Assembly (NCBI GenBank): GCA_029891385.1
Contig: CM057233.1
Location: 52,778,063 to 52,842,062 of the forward strand
From: Erythroxylum novogranatense
Lineage: Eukaryota > Streptophyta > Magnoliopsida > Malpighiales > Erythroxylaceae
Length of the DNA: 64,000 nucleotides
Direction of reading: 5' to 3'
Shown here in pieces: positions 33,791 to 44,220 of the stretch. Under the pieces are notes generated by a model. That model saw only the letters and a program-made list of their open reading frames with translations, had not been told where the DNA came from and ran no database searches. Numbering within the stretch: position 1 is the first letter of the stretch; each line of letters opens with the position of its first letter. The translations under genes and the position numbers were made by a program.

Positions 33791-33806
33791 TTAAGTGTGG
33801 GGAATT
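33791..33806 (+). promoter_or_regulatory. polypurine tract of element C
   Basis: TTAAGTGTGGGGAATT directly precedes the 3' LTR start TGATCG at 33807, as in Athila elements. Confidence 0.75.
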
Positions 33807-35257
33807 TGATCGACCAAGTTTATATTATAAATTAGGCCCGTTTTCTTTAGTAATTATGCATTTGTTGACTCCTGATTTATGATTTTTATGCTTATTTTGG
33901 TCCCGCACATTGATTTTTGATAAATTGCACATTGTTAGTATTTTGTTGTCATTTGTCATTAATTTTGCATAATTTTTATTGGGACAATTGATACTGCGAA
34001 TGGGTTGTATTTTGTAGGACCAAAGGAGTCAACATTCAACAAGTCAACACGTCATGAGATTCATTGGGCGAACCAAACTCTCCATTCACCGAGGCGAATT
34101 AATGGTATTTAATTCTTTCGCCACGCGAAAGTGACCATTCAACTTTCACCGCAGTGAACGGCCATTAGCCGCAATAAAGTCGGATAATCCGCCTATATTT
34201 GGCAAAAGTTCCACTCGTTCGACCCGCCCGCACGCATCCCTATAAAACTTTGCCATTTAGGGCAAAACCGAGACGCCGCACGAGTTTTCTTCTCTTCTTT
34301 CCTTCGCTTCTAATAGTTTTCGTTTTCGCTTGTTTTGCAGATTCGCCGCTTCACCGGACGACGCCAGCCTCATTCATCTCTTCCATCGCTTTCTCATCTG
34401 CGTTACTTCGTTGTTGGAAACATGAACCGAGGTGATCCTTCAACAAATAAGATTTCATTCGGCACCATGGTCGGCTAAGTGTACTATCTTCTGAAATGTA
34501 GCAATGGTTGGAGTTCCGTGAGCTAAACAAAGGGTAATCGATTATAGTTAGGATTTTAGATTTGTATTTGCAATGATCCGAGTTGGTATTTTTGCAATGT
34601 ATTTCTGATTGAATCTTGCTATAGTTTAGTAGGATGTTAACTATGATCTATGGTATGGATCGATTTCTGTTGAAGTTTGTGCCAAATACATGAAGTCTCA
34701 TGTATGTTAAACAGATTTGCATGAGTTGATTTAATCTACCTAGTTTTGTTTGGTTAAATTAATTTTGTGTTTATTTGATTAACCTGTTGCATTAATCATT
34801 CCATAGCATACACTAAGGTTTTTAACAAATTTTAATTAATCGAGTTGATTAATTAATTTTTGGACTTAACGAGTTGTTAAGGTTTAGCTTTCGAAATTTA
34901 GTGGATTTCAAACCTCGATATTATTTTGAACGATGATGACCCGAGCTACATTTTCAGGAGAGTTTTAGTAATTTGATTTCACACTTGTTTAATTTCAATC
35001 GTTTAACTTTCTAAAAATCCCAAAAACATTTATTCTTACTTTGGCTTAGTTTAATTTTTAGTTAATCAAATCAAACCCCTTTTTATTGCTTTAATTGCAT
35101 GCATCATTCAAACATTAGGCTAGTCTAGATCGCTAGTACATCGGTTCCTCGAGAGTCGAATTCGAGGTTGCATCCTCAGTATTGCAATCCTTGGTATAAA
35201 TTTTATTTGACGGTTTCGAGGATCAATTTTAATATTGAACGATAAGTCGATTTATCA
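33807..35257 (+). mobile_element. 3' LTR of element C
   Basis: Near-identical to 23831-25282. TATA box at 34241-34247, CG-word island 34045-34195. The 78-codon ORF at 34199-34435 is LTR leader sequence. Confidence 0.9.
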
Positions 35258-35262
35258 CGTAT
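35258..35262. repeat. target-site duplication CGTAT of element C, right copy
   Basis: Exact repeat of 23826-23830; the B LTR resumes right after it at 35263. Confidence 0.9.
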
Positions 35263-35303
35263 GCAATGAACTGTACACATCCCATCGGTGACGGGATGTT
35301 ACA
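35263..35303 (-). mobile_element. 3' LTR of element B, remaining 41 bp
   Basis: Matches 41921-41961 at the outer end of the B 5' LTR (GCAATGAACTGTACACATCC ... GATGTTACA). It is the sense start of the 3' LTR. Confidence 0.9.
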
Positions 35304-35316
35304 ATTCTCCCCTCCT
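35304..35316 (-). promoter_or_regulatory. polypurine tract of element B
   Basis: AGGAGGGGAGAAT on the minus strand, directly before the LTR start TGTAACATCCC. Confidence 0.8.
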
Positions 35317-36440
35317 AATAAAAATTTTGTCCCGAAATTTTCTTACCTGACTGATCAAACAGATGAGGATACTGCCTCCTCATGTGCTCCTCAGTTTCCC
35401 AAGTCACCTCCTCAGATGAATAGTTCTTCCAAAGGACTTTCACCAATGGAATAACCCGAGACCTCAACTGCTTGACCCGCGATCCAATAATTCGCACCGG
35501 CTCCTCAATATAACTCAAGTCACTAGCAATCTCTACCTCCTGAGCTGGAATCACATGAGTCGGGTCAGATCGATATCTCCGAAGCATGCTCACATGAAAG
35601 ACGTCATGCAACTGAGACATCTCACTCGACAAGGCTAATCTATACGCCAACGGTCCGATCCGCTCGGTAATCTCATACGGACCAATATACCGAGGACTCA
35701 ACTTGCCCTTACGGCCAAATCTGAGAACTCCTCTCCACGGAGACACTCTGAGGAACACTCTATCTCCCACAGCATACTCCATCTCTCTCCGATGCTGATC
35801 CACATAACTCTTCTGCCTATCTTGAGCCGCCTTGATGCGACTCCGAATCAACTGTATCTTATCAATAGTGTCCTGGATTAGCTCGGGACCCTCTAACATC
35901 CTCATACCCTCTTCATCCCAGTAAAGAGGGGATCTACACGGTCTCCCATAGAGTGCCTCGTACGGTGCCATCCCAATGTCGCCTGCATGCGATTATTATA
36001 AGCAAACTCCACCAGAGGCAACATCGATCCCATACACCCTAACTCCAACACACGTGCTCTCAACATATCCTCAACAATCAATAGTCTTCTCACTCGCCCA
36101 TCTGTTCGAGGATGAAACGCCAGGTCAAGTTCAACCTCGCATCTATAGGCGATCGCAGGCTCCTCCAGAACCTCGAAGTAAATCTGGGATCCCTATCTGA
36201 CACTATCGAAAATGGGACCCCATGCAGTCGAACTATCTCTGCTACATATTTCTGGGCCAACTGATCGAGGGTGTTACTCTCCTCACTGGCAAAAAGTGAG
36301 CCGATTTATAATCGGTCCACTATGACCCAGATAGCATCACTCGCCTCGGCGTCCGGCAACCCCATAATAAAATCCATCGAATACGCCCCATTTCCACTCC
36401 GAATGGGCAACGAATGCAATCTCCCGATCGGGGCTGGTGC
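35317..36440 (-). pseudogene. pol: element B integrase with C-terminal chromodomain
   Basis: The open block 35971-35315 (218 codons) holds the integrase C-terminal half: TMAPYEALYGRPCRSPLYWDE-like start, RKSYVDQHRRE-like stretch, the GPY/F module (SPRYIGPYEITERIG-type), LHDVFHVSMLRRY, and finally a chromodomain-like tail with IGSRVKQLRSRVIPLVKV, LWKNYSSEEVTWETE. This tail is of the plant Tekay/Del type, thought to steer integration to heterochromatin. The catalytic core upstream (36440-35972) survives only in shifted pieces, for example ASDAIWVIVDRL near 36345, so the enzyme is dead. Confidence 0.85.
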
Positions 36441-36839
36441 TCACTTTAACTCGCCGCACGCCAAACACCGAGAAACATATCCGCCACATGCCTCTTCATA
36501 CCCGCCACCGTAAATGCAACTTAAGAGTGCGATACATCTTGGTGACACCAGATGCATGGCATAAGCAGCCAAATGAGCCTCCTCCAAAATCTCCCGCCTC
36601 AAATCATCTATATCAGAACACACAACCTCCGCCCATCCACAAAGTACCATCCTCACCAAACTCGATCGCCATCCCGATCTGACTCTATCCATCAGTCTCA
36701 CCAATACCGGGTCCCGATCCTGAACTCTCCTGATCCGATCATGCAATACTGGCCTCAGCCTCAAGGTCGCTATCAGAGCTCCCTCCTGAATCAAATCCAT
36801 CTGCACATTGAGAGCTCTCAACTGAACTAAGCACGACAA
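36441..36839 (-). pseudogene. pol: element B RNase H-integrase linker and zinc-binding HHCC region
   Basis: The open block of 132 codons reads LRPVLHDRIRRVQDRDPVLV, then EEAHLAAYAMH and CLACGELK, matching the linker and the N-terminal zinc domain of chromovirus integrase. Compared with element D ([15 protein letters not shown]...) the second His segment is altered by a shift. Confidence 0.75.
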
Positions 36840-37303
36840 CCTCGAAACCTCGAATCAGCCGCACTACCATGCGATCTCCTACTCAATGCATCGCCCACCA
36901 CATTGGCCTTCCTCAGGTGGTACTCGATAAGTCAGCTTGTAATCCTTAAACAACTTTCTAACCATCTCCTCTGCCTCAGATTCAGCTCCCGCTGACTCAG
37001 CAAGTACCTCAAACTCTTATGATTGGTGAAGATCTGGAACGTCTCCCCATACAGATAATGTCTCCAGATCTTCAGAGCAAATACAACTGCTGCTAACTCC
37101 AAGTCATGCACAGGATAATTACCTTATGGGCTCTCAACTGCCTCTCGGCGTCGCGATGACTCTCCCATGCTACATCAACACACGCCTTAAACCTCGCTGC
37201 TAAGCATCATCAACACCTCAAATCCTCCCGCCCCAAGGCGGGGCTAACATCGCGCCGTCCAACCGATGTATCAACTCATCGAAACTCCTCGACACTCATC
37301 TGT
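36840..37303 (-). pseudogene. pol: element B RNase H, frameshifted
   Basis: Minus-strand pieces resemble [11 protein letters not shown] and [14 protein letters not shown] (about 37090-37000), with many shifts around CG-rich words. The catalytic His/Asp segment shows N where D is usual. Confidence 0.65.
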
Positions 37304-38322
37304 CTAATCAAGGCTACTCCTTCCTCGAAGTCTTGTCGAGGGGCGGAGATCACCGAGAACCCTCGACAAACCTCTCGTAATATCCGCCAATCCGAGAAAA
37401 CTCCTCAACTCGACACGCCTCGTAATCTCCCAACTCTTCACTGCCTCAATCTTATGAGGATCCACCCGGATACCCTCACCAGACACGATATGACCTAAGA
37501 ACACCACCTCATCCAGCCAAAATTCACACTTGGTGAATTTGGCATACAACCGCCATCCTCATAATCTGCAACACTATCCTCAAATGCTCGCATGCTCTGC
37601 CTAGAACTCGAATACACCGAATATCATCAATGAATACGATCACAACCGATCTGGTATGGCTGAAAACCCTATTCATCAAGGCCATGAAGGCTTCCGGCAT
37701 TAGTCAACCCAACGGCATCACTAAGAACTCGTAATGCCCATACCTGCTCCTAAAAGCACTCTTAGGCACATCGGCCTCTGTGATCCTCAACTGATAATAA
37801 CCGGATCTCAAATCCAACTTGGTGAACACCGAGCTCCTGAATCGATCAAATAAGTCATCGATCCTAGGCAAGGTACTTATTCTTAACAAGAACTCGATTA
37901 AGTCGCCTATAGTCGATGCAAAGTCTCATAGTCCATTCTTCTTCTTCACAAACAACACCGAGCTCCCCACGATGAAACACTCGGCCGATGAACCCTTATC
38001 CAATAACTCACTAAGTCGAGCCTTAAGCTCCCTCGCCCACCGGTGCCATCCTATACGGAGGTATCGATATAGGAGCGGTACCTAGAACGAGGTCTATCTC
38101 GAACTCTGTCTCCCGATCCGGCGGCAAACCCGGTAACTCCTCGGGAAACACATATAGGAACTCCCTAATCACAGGGACATCCTGCAACCTCTGCTGCACT
38201 CTAGAGTCCACCACATGCGCCAAATAAGCCTCACAGCCACCTCTCATCAACCTCAAAGCACTCACAAACGAAATCATCCTGGCTGGCACTGCCTGACTAT
38301 CACCTCGAAATACCCTCGGCAA
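37304..38322 (-). pseudogene. pol: element B reverse transcriptase, frameshifted
   Basis: In sense order: [15 protein letters not shown] (about 38085-38035) at the RT start, then the open block 37889-37704 ([28 protein letters not shown], cited in part), YEFLVMPLG, the catalytic VVIVFIDDI at about 37650-37621, and [19 protein letters not shown] in the open block 37549-37304. The catalytic aspartates are present. At least four shifts interrupt the frame. Confidence 0.85.
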
Positions 38323-38560
38323 CCAGAGACTCCAATACTACCTCCTTGGTATAACAATCCAAAATAGCCCTATGGGCAGTGAGCCAGTCCATCCCCAAAA
38401 TCAAATCAATCTCCTGAAGGGGTAACACAATCAAATCGGCACTCAATACTGCTGAATCTACCCGAATCGGGCATCTCCGCAGATTCACCTAAAGCAAGGT
38501 GGTACTACCAAAGGTGTACTCACCGCAACCCATATCAGAACATCTCCCTATCCACAAGCA
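38300..38560 (-). pseudogene. pol: element B protease C-terminal part
   Basis: The open block 38488-38300 reads [20 protein letters not shown], the conserved end of Ty3/gypsy proteases. The DSG active-site segment expected about 100 residues upstream is not readable in one frame. Confidence 0.7.
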
Positions 38561-39396
38561 ATCTACATGCCACATGCAAAGGTAATAAATGAATGCGGAC
38601 CTCGGATCTATCAATGCATACACCTCTATATCTCGAGAGTAGAAGCAAACTGCGCAATAACCTCGGGAGAATTCTGGCCTCTGCTCGTCATGGCGTAGAC
38701 CACGGCTCAGGGGCAGCCGCCACCTCGTCCTCGGTCCCCCACAAAGAATCTCCGCCTCACCCGGGCTCGCCTCGCCCCTAAATCCAGTCCACCGCCACGG
38801 CTCTGCAAGACCGTCGAAGCTACTACCACTCTCCCACTAGCGGTGGATCAACTCCCAAAGTCAAAGGACAATTCTGATCATATGGTCCATCGAACCACAA
38901 GCTAAACAAGCTCTGCCATTCGCCAAAGACTTCCATCGTGCCTCTTATCACAATGTATACAGACCGGCAAAGCTCGACCGCCTTTGCCACCACTATCGCT
39001 ACCACCGCCAATCTGTCCAAATCTCCTCTCTCGACCAAAACTCGATTGTCTCAAATCCCAACCGATCTAAACTGCTCTGGCGTTCGCTCGTGCTCCTACG
39101 GAGCTACCCCGATCGTTCGATCTCTTACCTCCAGATCCTCGACCGGTCTCTACGGCTCGCTTCTAAGAGTCGCTTCAATCGACAAGAATGATCTCATCTT
39201 CACAAAGGTACCCATATCCGATCGGGCTAACTCGGTACGAATATCCAGATTCAGCCTCCTCAAATCTTCGCACCTATCAGCCTCGGAGGTAATCAAACGC
39301 ACGACACGCCGACAAATTTCATTAAATCGACCTCATAATCGCCACCGCCATCGATCCTCGCCTCAACTCTAAGAAGTCCCGCATCTTCATATCCAA
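38561..39396 (-). pseudogene. gag: element B gag remnant with zinc knuckle
   Basis: Only about 835 bp is left for leader, gag and protease start, against about 1.4 kb in element D, so part of gag is deleted. A knuckle CLACGSMDHM is readable near 38910-38880 but a one-base shift separates the final Cys. Other frames give gag-like basic stretches. A PBS-like TTGGATATGA lies close to the LTR edge (about 39397-39380) but is too altered to be certain. Confidence 0.6.
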
Positions 39397-41961
39397 TTTA
39401 ATACCCCTCACCGTAGAGTATACATCGGGTCGCCTGTAGGTCGCACTGATGCACAACCTACTGAGGGTGCACTACCAAACTATCATTTCTATAACCTCAT
39501 GGCATCCATACAAAGAAAGCGAAATATCAAATTCGCTAGAATTTAAAACCAAAAGATTCATTTCCATTCATTCATTAAATCACAATACATCATCGAGATA
39601 TATATACATCATGACGACCCAAAAAGGACTAACATAGCTCCTACATAAGTCATCCACAAAATACCCCCAAAAGATCCCCAGCTGACAGACCTGTGGGCCA
39701 TGCTCCTCTCACCGGCACACACAAAGCAGATAGGTCTCACCGACCGAGCTAGAAATCAAACTATCGCCGTCACGAAAATAGTCGCAATTTGGGTGAGTTT
39801 ATGAAACTCAATGAGTAACCATCATCGATGGTTCACCCAACTCATGCATATACGCATAATCACATAATATCGCATATTATCACATTCAAGAAATCACATG
39901 CAACAATTCACCCTTATAAGGCGATATGCCTTTCACACAATTCACATGTAATCATTCATATATGCAATGTGCATGTGACTCTTTCATTTTTTTCATTGTT
40001 GTGACCGTGCATTGAACTCATATACGCTGAGCCATAGGCTCAGTAAACATTGGGCTCAAAAGCCCTAATCCGCTGAAAAAGCTCAAGAAATCGTTGGGCA
40101 TGAAGCCACATGCATCGAGCTTAAAGCCCCGATTACGGTGGCTACACCGATCACAACTGCCTTTATCTGATCATACTGTTATGCATGTATGCACATGTCC
40201 ACTTTACAATACATGTATCATATTAAAATCCCATATACCTAATTCTCACCATTTGAAATCAATTATGAACAATTTATGCACAATCAACACTTCTATATCA
40301 CAAATCAAATATCCCAACACCCGTGATCCTAATCAATCAAATCAAACACATATAACCCGTCCTTAACTCCACATGGCATATTTGCATAAAATTAAACACA
40401 TAAAGGTTGAGAAACCAACTAGGTTACTCACCTCAGAACTTCTGAGCTACTGCCGGGAAGTCTCGCCTACGTCTGATGATCGACGATCCACTTGAGCCAC
40501 TATAACAATCAAAATATAAATAGCATTACTAATTATGTCAATTTCCATGTTCCATAATGCATATGAATTGAATAATGTACGTACTATAAGTGTTATGACA
40601 TTTCCGACACAAATTCAAATTTCCCGATCTCAACTTCAAATTCCCGGATTCATAATCTCCAAATTCATAATTGAACCATCAAATTCCTAAATCCCATTCT
40701 TAAAAACCTCCAATTTTATTAATCAGCATTCCTCGCCGCGGCATCAGATCTTTCGCCGCGGCGCCTCACGCATCTCTCGTCATGACGCACACATCGCGTC
40801 ACGTTGCGACGTCGCCGTCCATCCTCGCCAAGGCGCTTTCCACGCACGTTATGACGCTCAAGCATTCTGCTCACCACAAGGCGTGTTCTTCGGCGTCAAG
40901 GCGTGCGACCATAAACACGCCTAAAACCCAGAAAATCTCGATTGTCGACAAGAATCACCACCAAATTCAGGTTTTCTCCTCACAAATCACTCCTAAATAA
41001 TTCCATACATATCATACAACTAATTTTTAGCTTCTATTTCATCAAACAATCATTTTCCCAAATCTAAACCCTAAAATCACCGAAACCCCTATCGAAACCC
41101 TAACTCACAAATCCTTTAATATACCAACTAAATCATTCAAACAACTTTATAAATCAAATAATCAAACCATAAGAGACAAGATAAGTAACTTACTTGATTT
41201 ATAACCTCAAATCTTCAAGGATTTCTCAACTCCAAGATCATCGACACCCACGGCTATCACCAAATAAAATTCCATCAACTTCTTCTCTATTCTTTTCAAG
41301 CCAAAGGAATGATCAATGACAAAAGAAGAAAGCAATTGGCACAAAGAAATCGGTAGCAATCCAAAGAAAGAAGATCATGAAGAAGAAGGAGAAAGCTTCG
41401 TGGAAGAGAAAGATTTCAAAGAGTAAGGGTTTAAATATCAAAGGAACAAGGGCTTGTTTGGCTAATAGAATTTCCACCAGTCCAAATCCGAACAGCCTCA
41501 AACTAATTTCGAATTCTAATTTCTCCCAAATTTCAATGACTAAACCCTAATTCCTCAATTCGAATTTCTAACCTGTCCGAGCCATTGGATAATCAATTTC
41601 GGAACCGAAAATCCAATTAACCAGTCATCGATCAATTTTCCTGTCAGCCTATTTCTCAAAATTTCTAGAAAAATTCCTATAAATCCTCAAAAATAGAAAA
41701 CTAATTATCATATACTCCAATTTCATAATTCAACTTCCTAACATCCTTTTCTAATTCAAATTCAATCATAGAGCTTATTTTGACCAAATTCTCACACATG
41801 ACCTAATCATATCCAAATTCAAATTATCCAAATTAAGTCGGAAATATGTCATACATGTATGTACGTACAAATGCCAATTATACACAAATTCTATAATGCA
41901 TGCTCGTGCCAGATACGTATGCAATGAACTGTACACATCCCATCGATGACGGGATGTTACA
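39397..41961 (-). mobile_element. 5' LTR of element B, 2565 bp
   Basis: Sister of 21277-23830 + 35263-35303. Contains the two-hairpin block (39796-39835), a more decayed hairpin array (about 40020-40150, with GAGCC-ATA-GGCTC and GGGCT-CAAA-AGCCC kept) and the CG island (40730-40910). At its internal edge TTTAATACCCC stands where the sister has TGTAGCACCCCC, so the terminal TG/CA is mutated here. ORFs at 40094-41501 are not genes. Confidence 0.9.
40730..40910. repeat. palindromic GC-rich word island, B 5' LTR
   Basis: Words such as CTCGCCGCGGCAT, TTTCGCCGCGGCGCC, TCTCGTCATGACGCAC. Counterpart of 22625-22815, with many word differences. Confidence 0.6.
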
Positions 41962-41966
41962 AAAGA
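41962..41966. repeat. target-site duplication AAAGA of element B, right copy
   Basis: Exact repeat of 21272-21276; LTR A resumes after it. Confidence 0.9.
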
Positions 41967-42681
41967 ACCAACGAAAATTCTAGAGTCCATTAAATGAGAG
42001 TGCTATGTGTCAATTTGACACTAGCCCATGGTAAAGAAGGAAAAGACAAAATAAGTATAAAGTCAAACTTTTAATAAAATTAAACCCTAATGAAATAAAT
42101 CTTTGACCCATTCAATTTCAATGGTTCCAATTTCAATCCCGAAATAATGTACCCAATATTCCAGTACCATTAGATGTAAATTTTGATACCAATTTCAACC
42201 GGTTCGTTACTTGCCGATTTTTCTCGATCCGGGAATTTCCAGGAATTTCTCCGAATCATTTTTTGAAATTACCAAATTGCCCAAAATTGTAAAACATATA
42301 ACAATCCACTCCCAATAATTTTTCAAACACGAAACCACATTTTCCATAACAAAACACATTTAGGCCATTTATCGGCGATTTTGCCGATCAAGAATTTTCT
42401 TCGACAATTCGGAAAATTCCTAAAACTCCCTTAAAATGGAAAACGCACTCTGGATCAGTCAAAATCATTTATTTTACACACAGTAACCACGTTAATCACA
42501 ATAAAATGCCGTTTAGGCCTAATTATCGGGAATGTCATGAATGCATGACCAGTAATTTCATGTGCACAAATTCACTGATTACCAGTACCAGTATGCATGG
42601 ACACTACTCATACATCCCAATTAATCTCATCTTATGCCAATTTTACTATTTTACCCTTCTAGTAGGGGGTGAGATGTTACA
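41967..42681 (-). mobile_element. solo LTR A, second part (715 bp)
   Basis: Continues LTR A and ends at the GGGGGTGAGATGTTACA terminus. Contains one further inverted repeat, ATCGGC-GATTTT-GCCGAT (42371-42388). Its right end is followed by the duplication ATAAT. Confidence 0.85.
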
Positions 42682-42686
42682 ATAAT
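42682..42686. repeat. target-site duplication ATAAT of LTR A, right copy
   Basis: Exact repeat of 17897-17901. Confidence 0.85.
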
Positions 42687-42751
42687 GCTACAAATTGATG
42701 GTTTTATTTAGGTCGTGGAAAGAGAGATGAAGTGTCTTATAATAGGTTATA
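42687..42751. other. 65-bp remnant between two related LTRs
   Basis: Should be the continuation of the LINE host sequence into which LTR A inserted. Too short to show LINE identity. Confidence 0.4.
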
Positions 42752-44220
42752 TGTAGTACCCCACTCTAGTAAGACACGTAGCTGACATCTTGAGTGATGT
42801 CCGAGTACATACTCCGCAAAGGTGGCATGCTAGAATAGTCAAACACTTAAAACTTAGTACAAAATTTTCAAAAATAACACAAGCGTATGCAAAAATCAAT
42901 AATCAAATTCGAGCCTATACTTTTATTTCATAAAACTCAAAATCACAATTATTATTACACTTTGCTCAATGTCTTTTGTAAAACATTTCCAATTGGAAAT
43001 TATACACAACAAAAATATTCAAAGACACATGATACAATAATTACGGAAGACTTAATTCAGTACAAAAATAAAGAAATACAACGCAGACGTGAACTGATCC
43101 TGACCTCTACCTCTTACTTAAATGCAGTGACTTTACTCTCATTTGCCTAACAAAGTAACTTTTCTGAGCCTAAAAAATATTGCAAATTTTGAGTGAGTTT
43201 TGCGAACTCAGTGAGTGACCATCCTCGATGGCTCACTAGTCACATAACACATACAATTCACATAATTCACATCATTTCAATAATAATCATATTGAGTCAC
43301 ATATAATTCACATTCGGTTAAAACATATATCTCATTCAAAAAATCAGTCAAACTATTCAAAACATACACATCAAATGCATATGTAATGCTTATAAGACTC
43401 ACTTTCAATTTGATATTGTTGTGACCAAGTGCCTATAATTGTCCCATATCCAATGTGGATACCGGGCTCATTAATAAATGCCTGTATTTGTTGGAGATAC
43501 CAGGCTCATTTTTCATAGTGAGCCTTTGGCTCTTATACACTTTCTGAGCTTTAAGCTCTTTTTCACAATCTGAGCTTTAAACTTTTTTTTTCACATTTAA
43601 GCTTTCAACTCTTTTTTGGTGGCTACTCCGGTCACAATAACCTTTATCTTTCATGCATTCATAAAATGAAATGCATCACAATCACATCTTTTCAATCAGT
43701 TACTGTATCTCACTTCACACATATCATCGGACCTTAGTTCGTTATTCAACATTAAGTTGAGAATCACTTTTTCATCTATATACATATTCACATTTCTCTT
43801 CAAAACTCAGTCTGGCATTTAACAATCAATTTTTGTATCACATATATTGTCAAATTCACATACAAGAAGCACTTCTATCATTATCCATGCATTTATCAAA
43901 CTCCTTGGAAATTCAATGTTTGGAATCAGAACAATCACATTTCATTTCATTGGCAATTCAAAGTAGAAAGTTAACACATATCAAATAGTGAATGAGACCA
44001 TCTGGGTCGACTCATAGTATGCTTCAGATTAGCATTAGCTTTTAATTTTTGGAAACTTCTCAGTGTGAACATTTATCTTACATATCCAAATTATTCAATA
44101 TACACATTGCACACACAGATTAATAACTTTGCACAATTATAAACATTTACTTATGAACAAATGTGTATATAGACTATGTATAATACATGCTCAATGACAA
44201 TCCTAGGCATCATTCTGAAA
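42752..44220 (-). mobile_element. partial LTR A', related to LTR A
   Basis: Starts TGTAGTACCCCACTC, parallel to LTR A's TGTAATACCCCACTC, and follows it colinearly: GTCCGAG near the edge, the two-hairpin block (43194-43236), GTTGTGACC (about 43425), a hairpin array (43520-43640) and a TCCGGTCAC element. Homology fades near 44220, where the SIRE-type LTR begins, so only about 1.5 kb of its sense 3' end remains. No second end or TSD can be found. Confidence 0.7.
43460..43640. repeat. hairpin array, LTR A'
   Basis: GAGCC-TTT-GGCTC (43520-43532) and GAGCT-TTA-AGCTC (43546-43558) are intact; two following units (about 43572 and 43598) are degraded. Flanks match the arrays of LTR A and B. Distance to the LTR sense 3' end is about 770-880 bp. 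Confidence 0.7.

Larger units (their letters stand above)
31394..33806 (+). other. post-integrase region of element C (position of Athila ORF3/env-like)
   Basis: 2.4 kb between integrase and 3' LTR. I see no clear envelope protein: the frames at 31449-31862 are low-complexity serine/proline/leucine runs from a CT-rich tract. It contains a promoter-like block, a candidate intron, a 113-codon ORF and a hairpin triplet (separate entries). ORFs at 32280-32745 and 33423-33656 have no recognisable content. Confidence 0.6.
23831..35257 (+). mobile_element. Athila-type Ty3/gypsy element C, 11.4 kb
   Basis: Plus-strand element with two LTRs (23831-25282, 1452 bp; 33807-35257, 1451 bp), CGTAT duplications, a tRNA-Asp type PBS, gag, protease, RT, RNase H, integrase, a 2.4-kb region between integrase and the 3' LTR, and a PPT. 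The PBS, the DLGA protease motif and the long post-integrase region are the Athila pattern. It is inserted in the 3' LTR of element B. All pol domains are recognisable but broken by many small shifts. Confidence 0.9.
21277..41961 (-). mobile_element. Tekay/Del chromovirus B (Ty3/gypsy), interrupted by element C
   Basis: A complete minus-strand element: 5' LTR 39397-41961 (2565 bp), gag to integrase 39396-35317, PPT 35316-35304, 3' LTR in two parts 35303-35263 and 23830-21277 (2595 bp). Sense termini are TGTAACATCCC and GGGGGTGCTACA, and AAAGA duplications flank it. The Athila-type element C sits in its 3' LTR. Pol order protease-RT-RNase H-integrase and a C-terminal chromodomain place it in the chromoviruses, closest to Tekay/Del. 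The internal part is only about 4.1 kb and gag is short, so it has lost sequence; numerous frameshifts rule out autonomous activity as shown. Confidence 0.9.

Noticed and set aside
34199..34435. 78-codon ORF, considered as a small gene near the TATA box
   Set aside because: It is leader sequence of the element C 3' LTR, and the same frame is broken in the 5' LTR.
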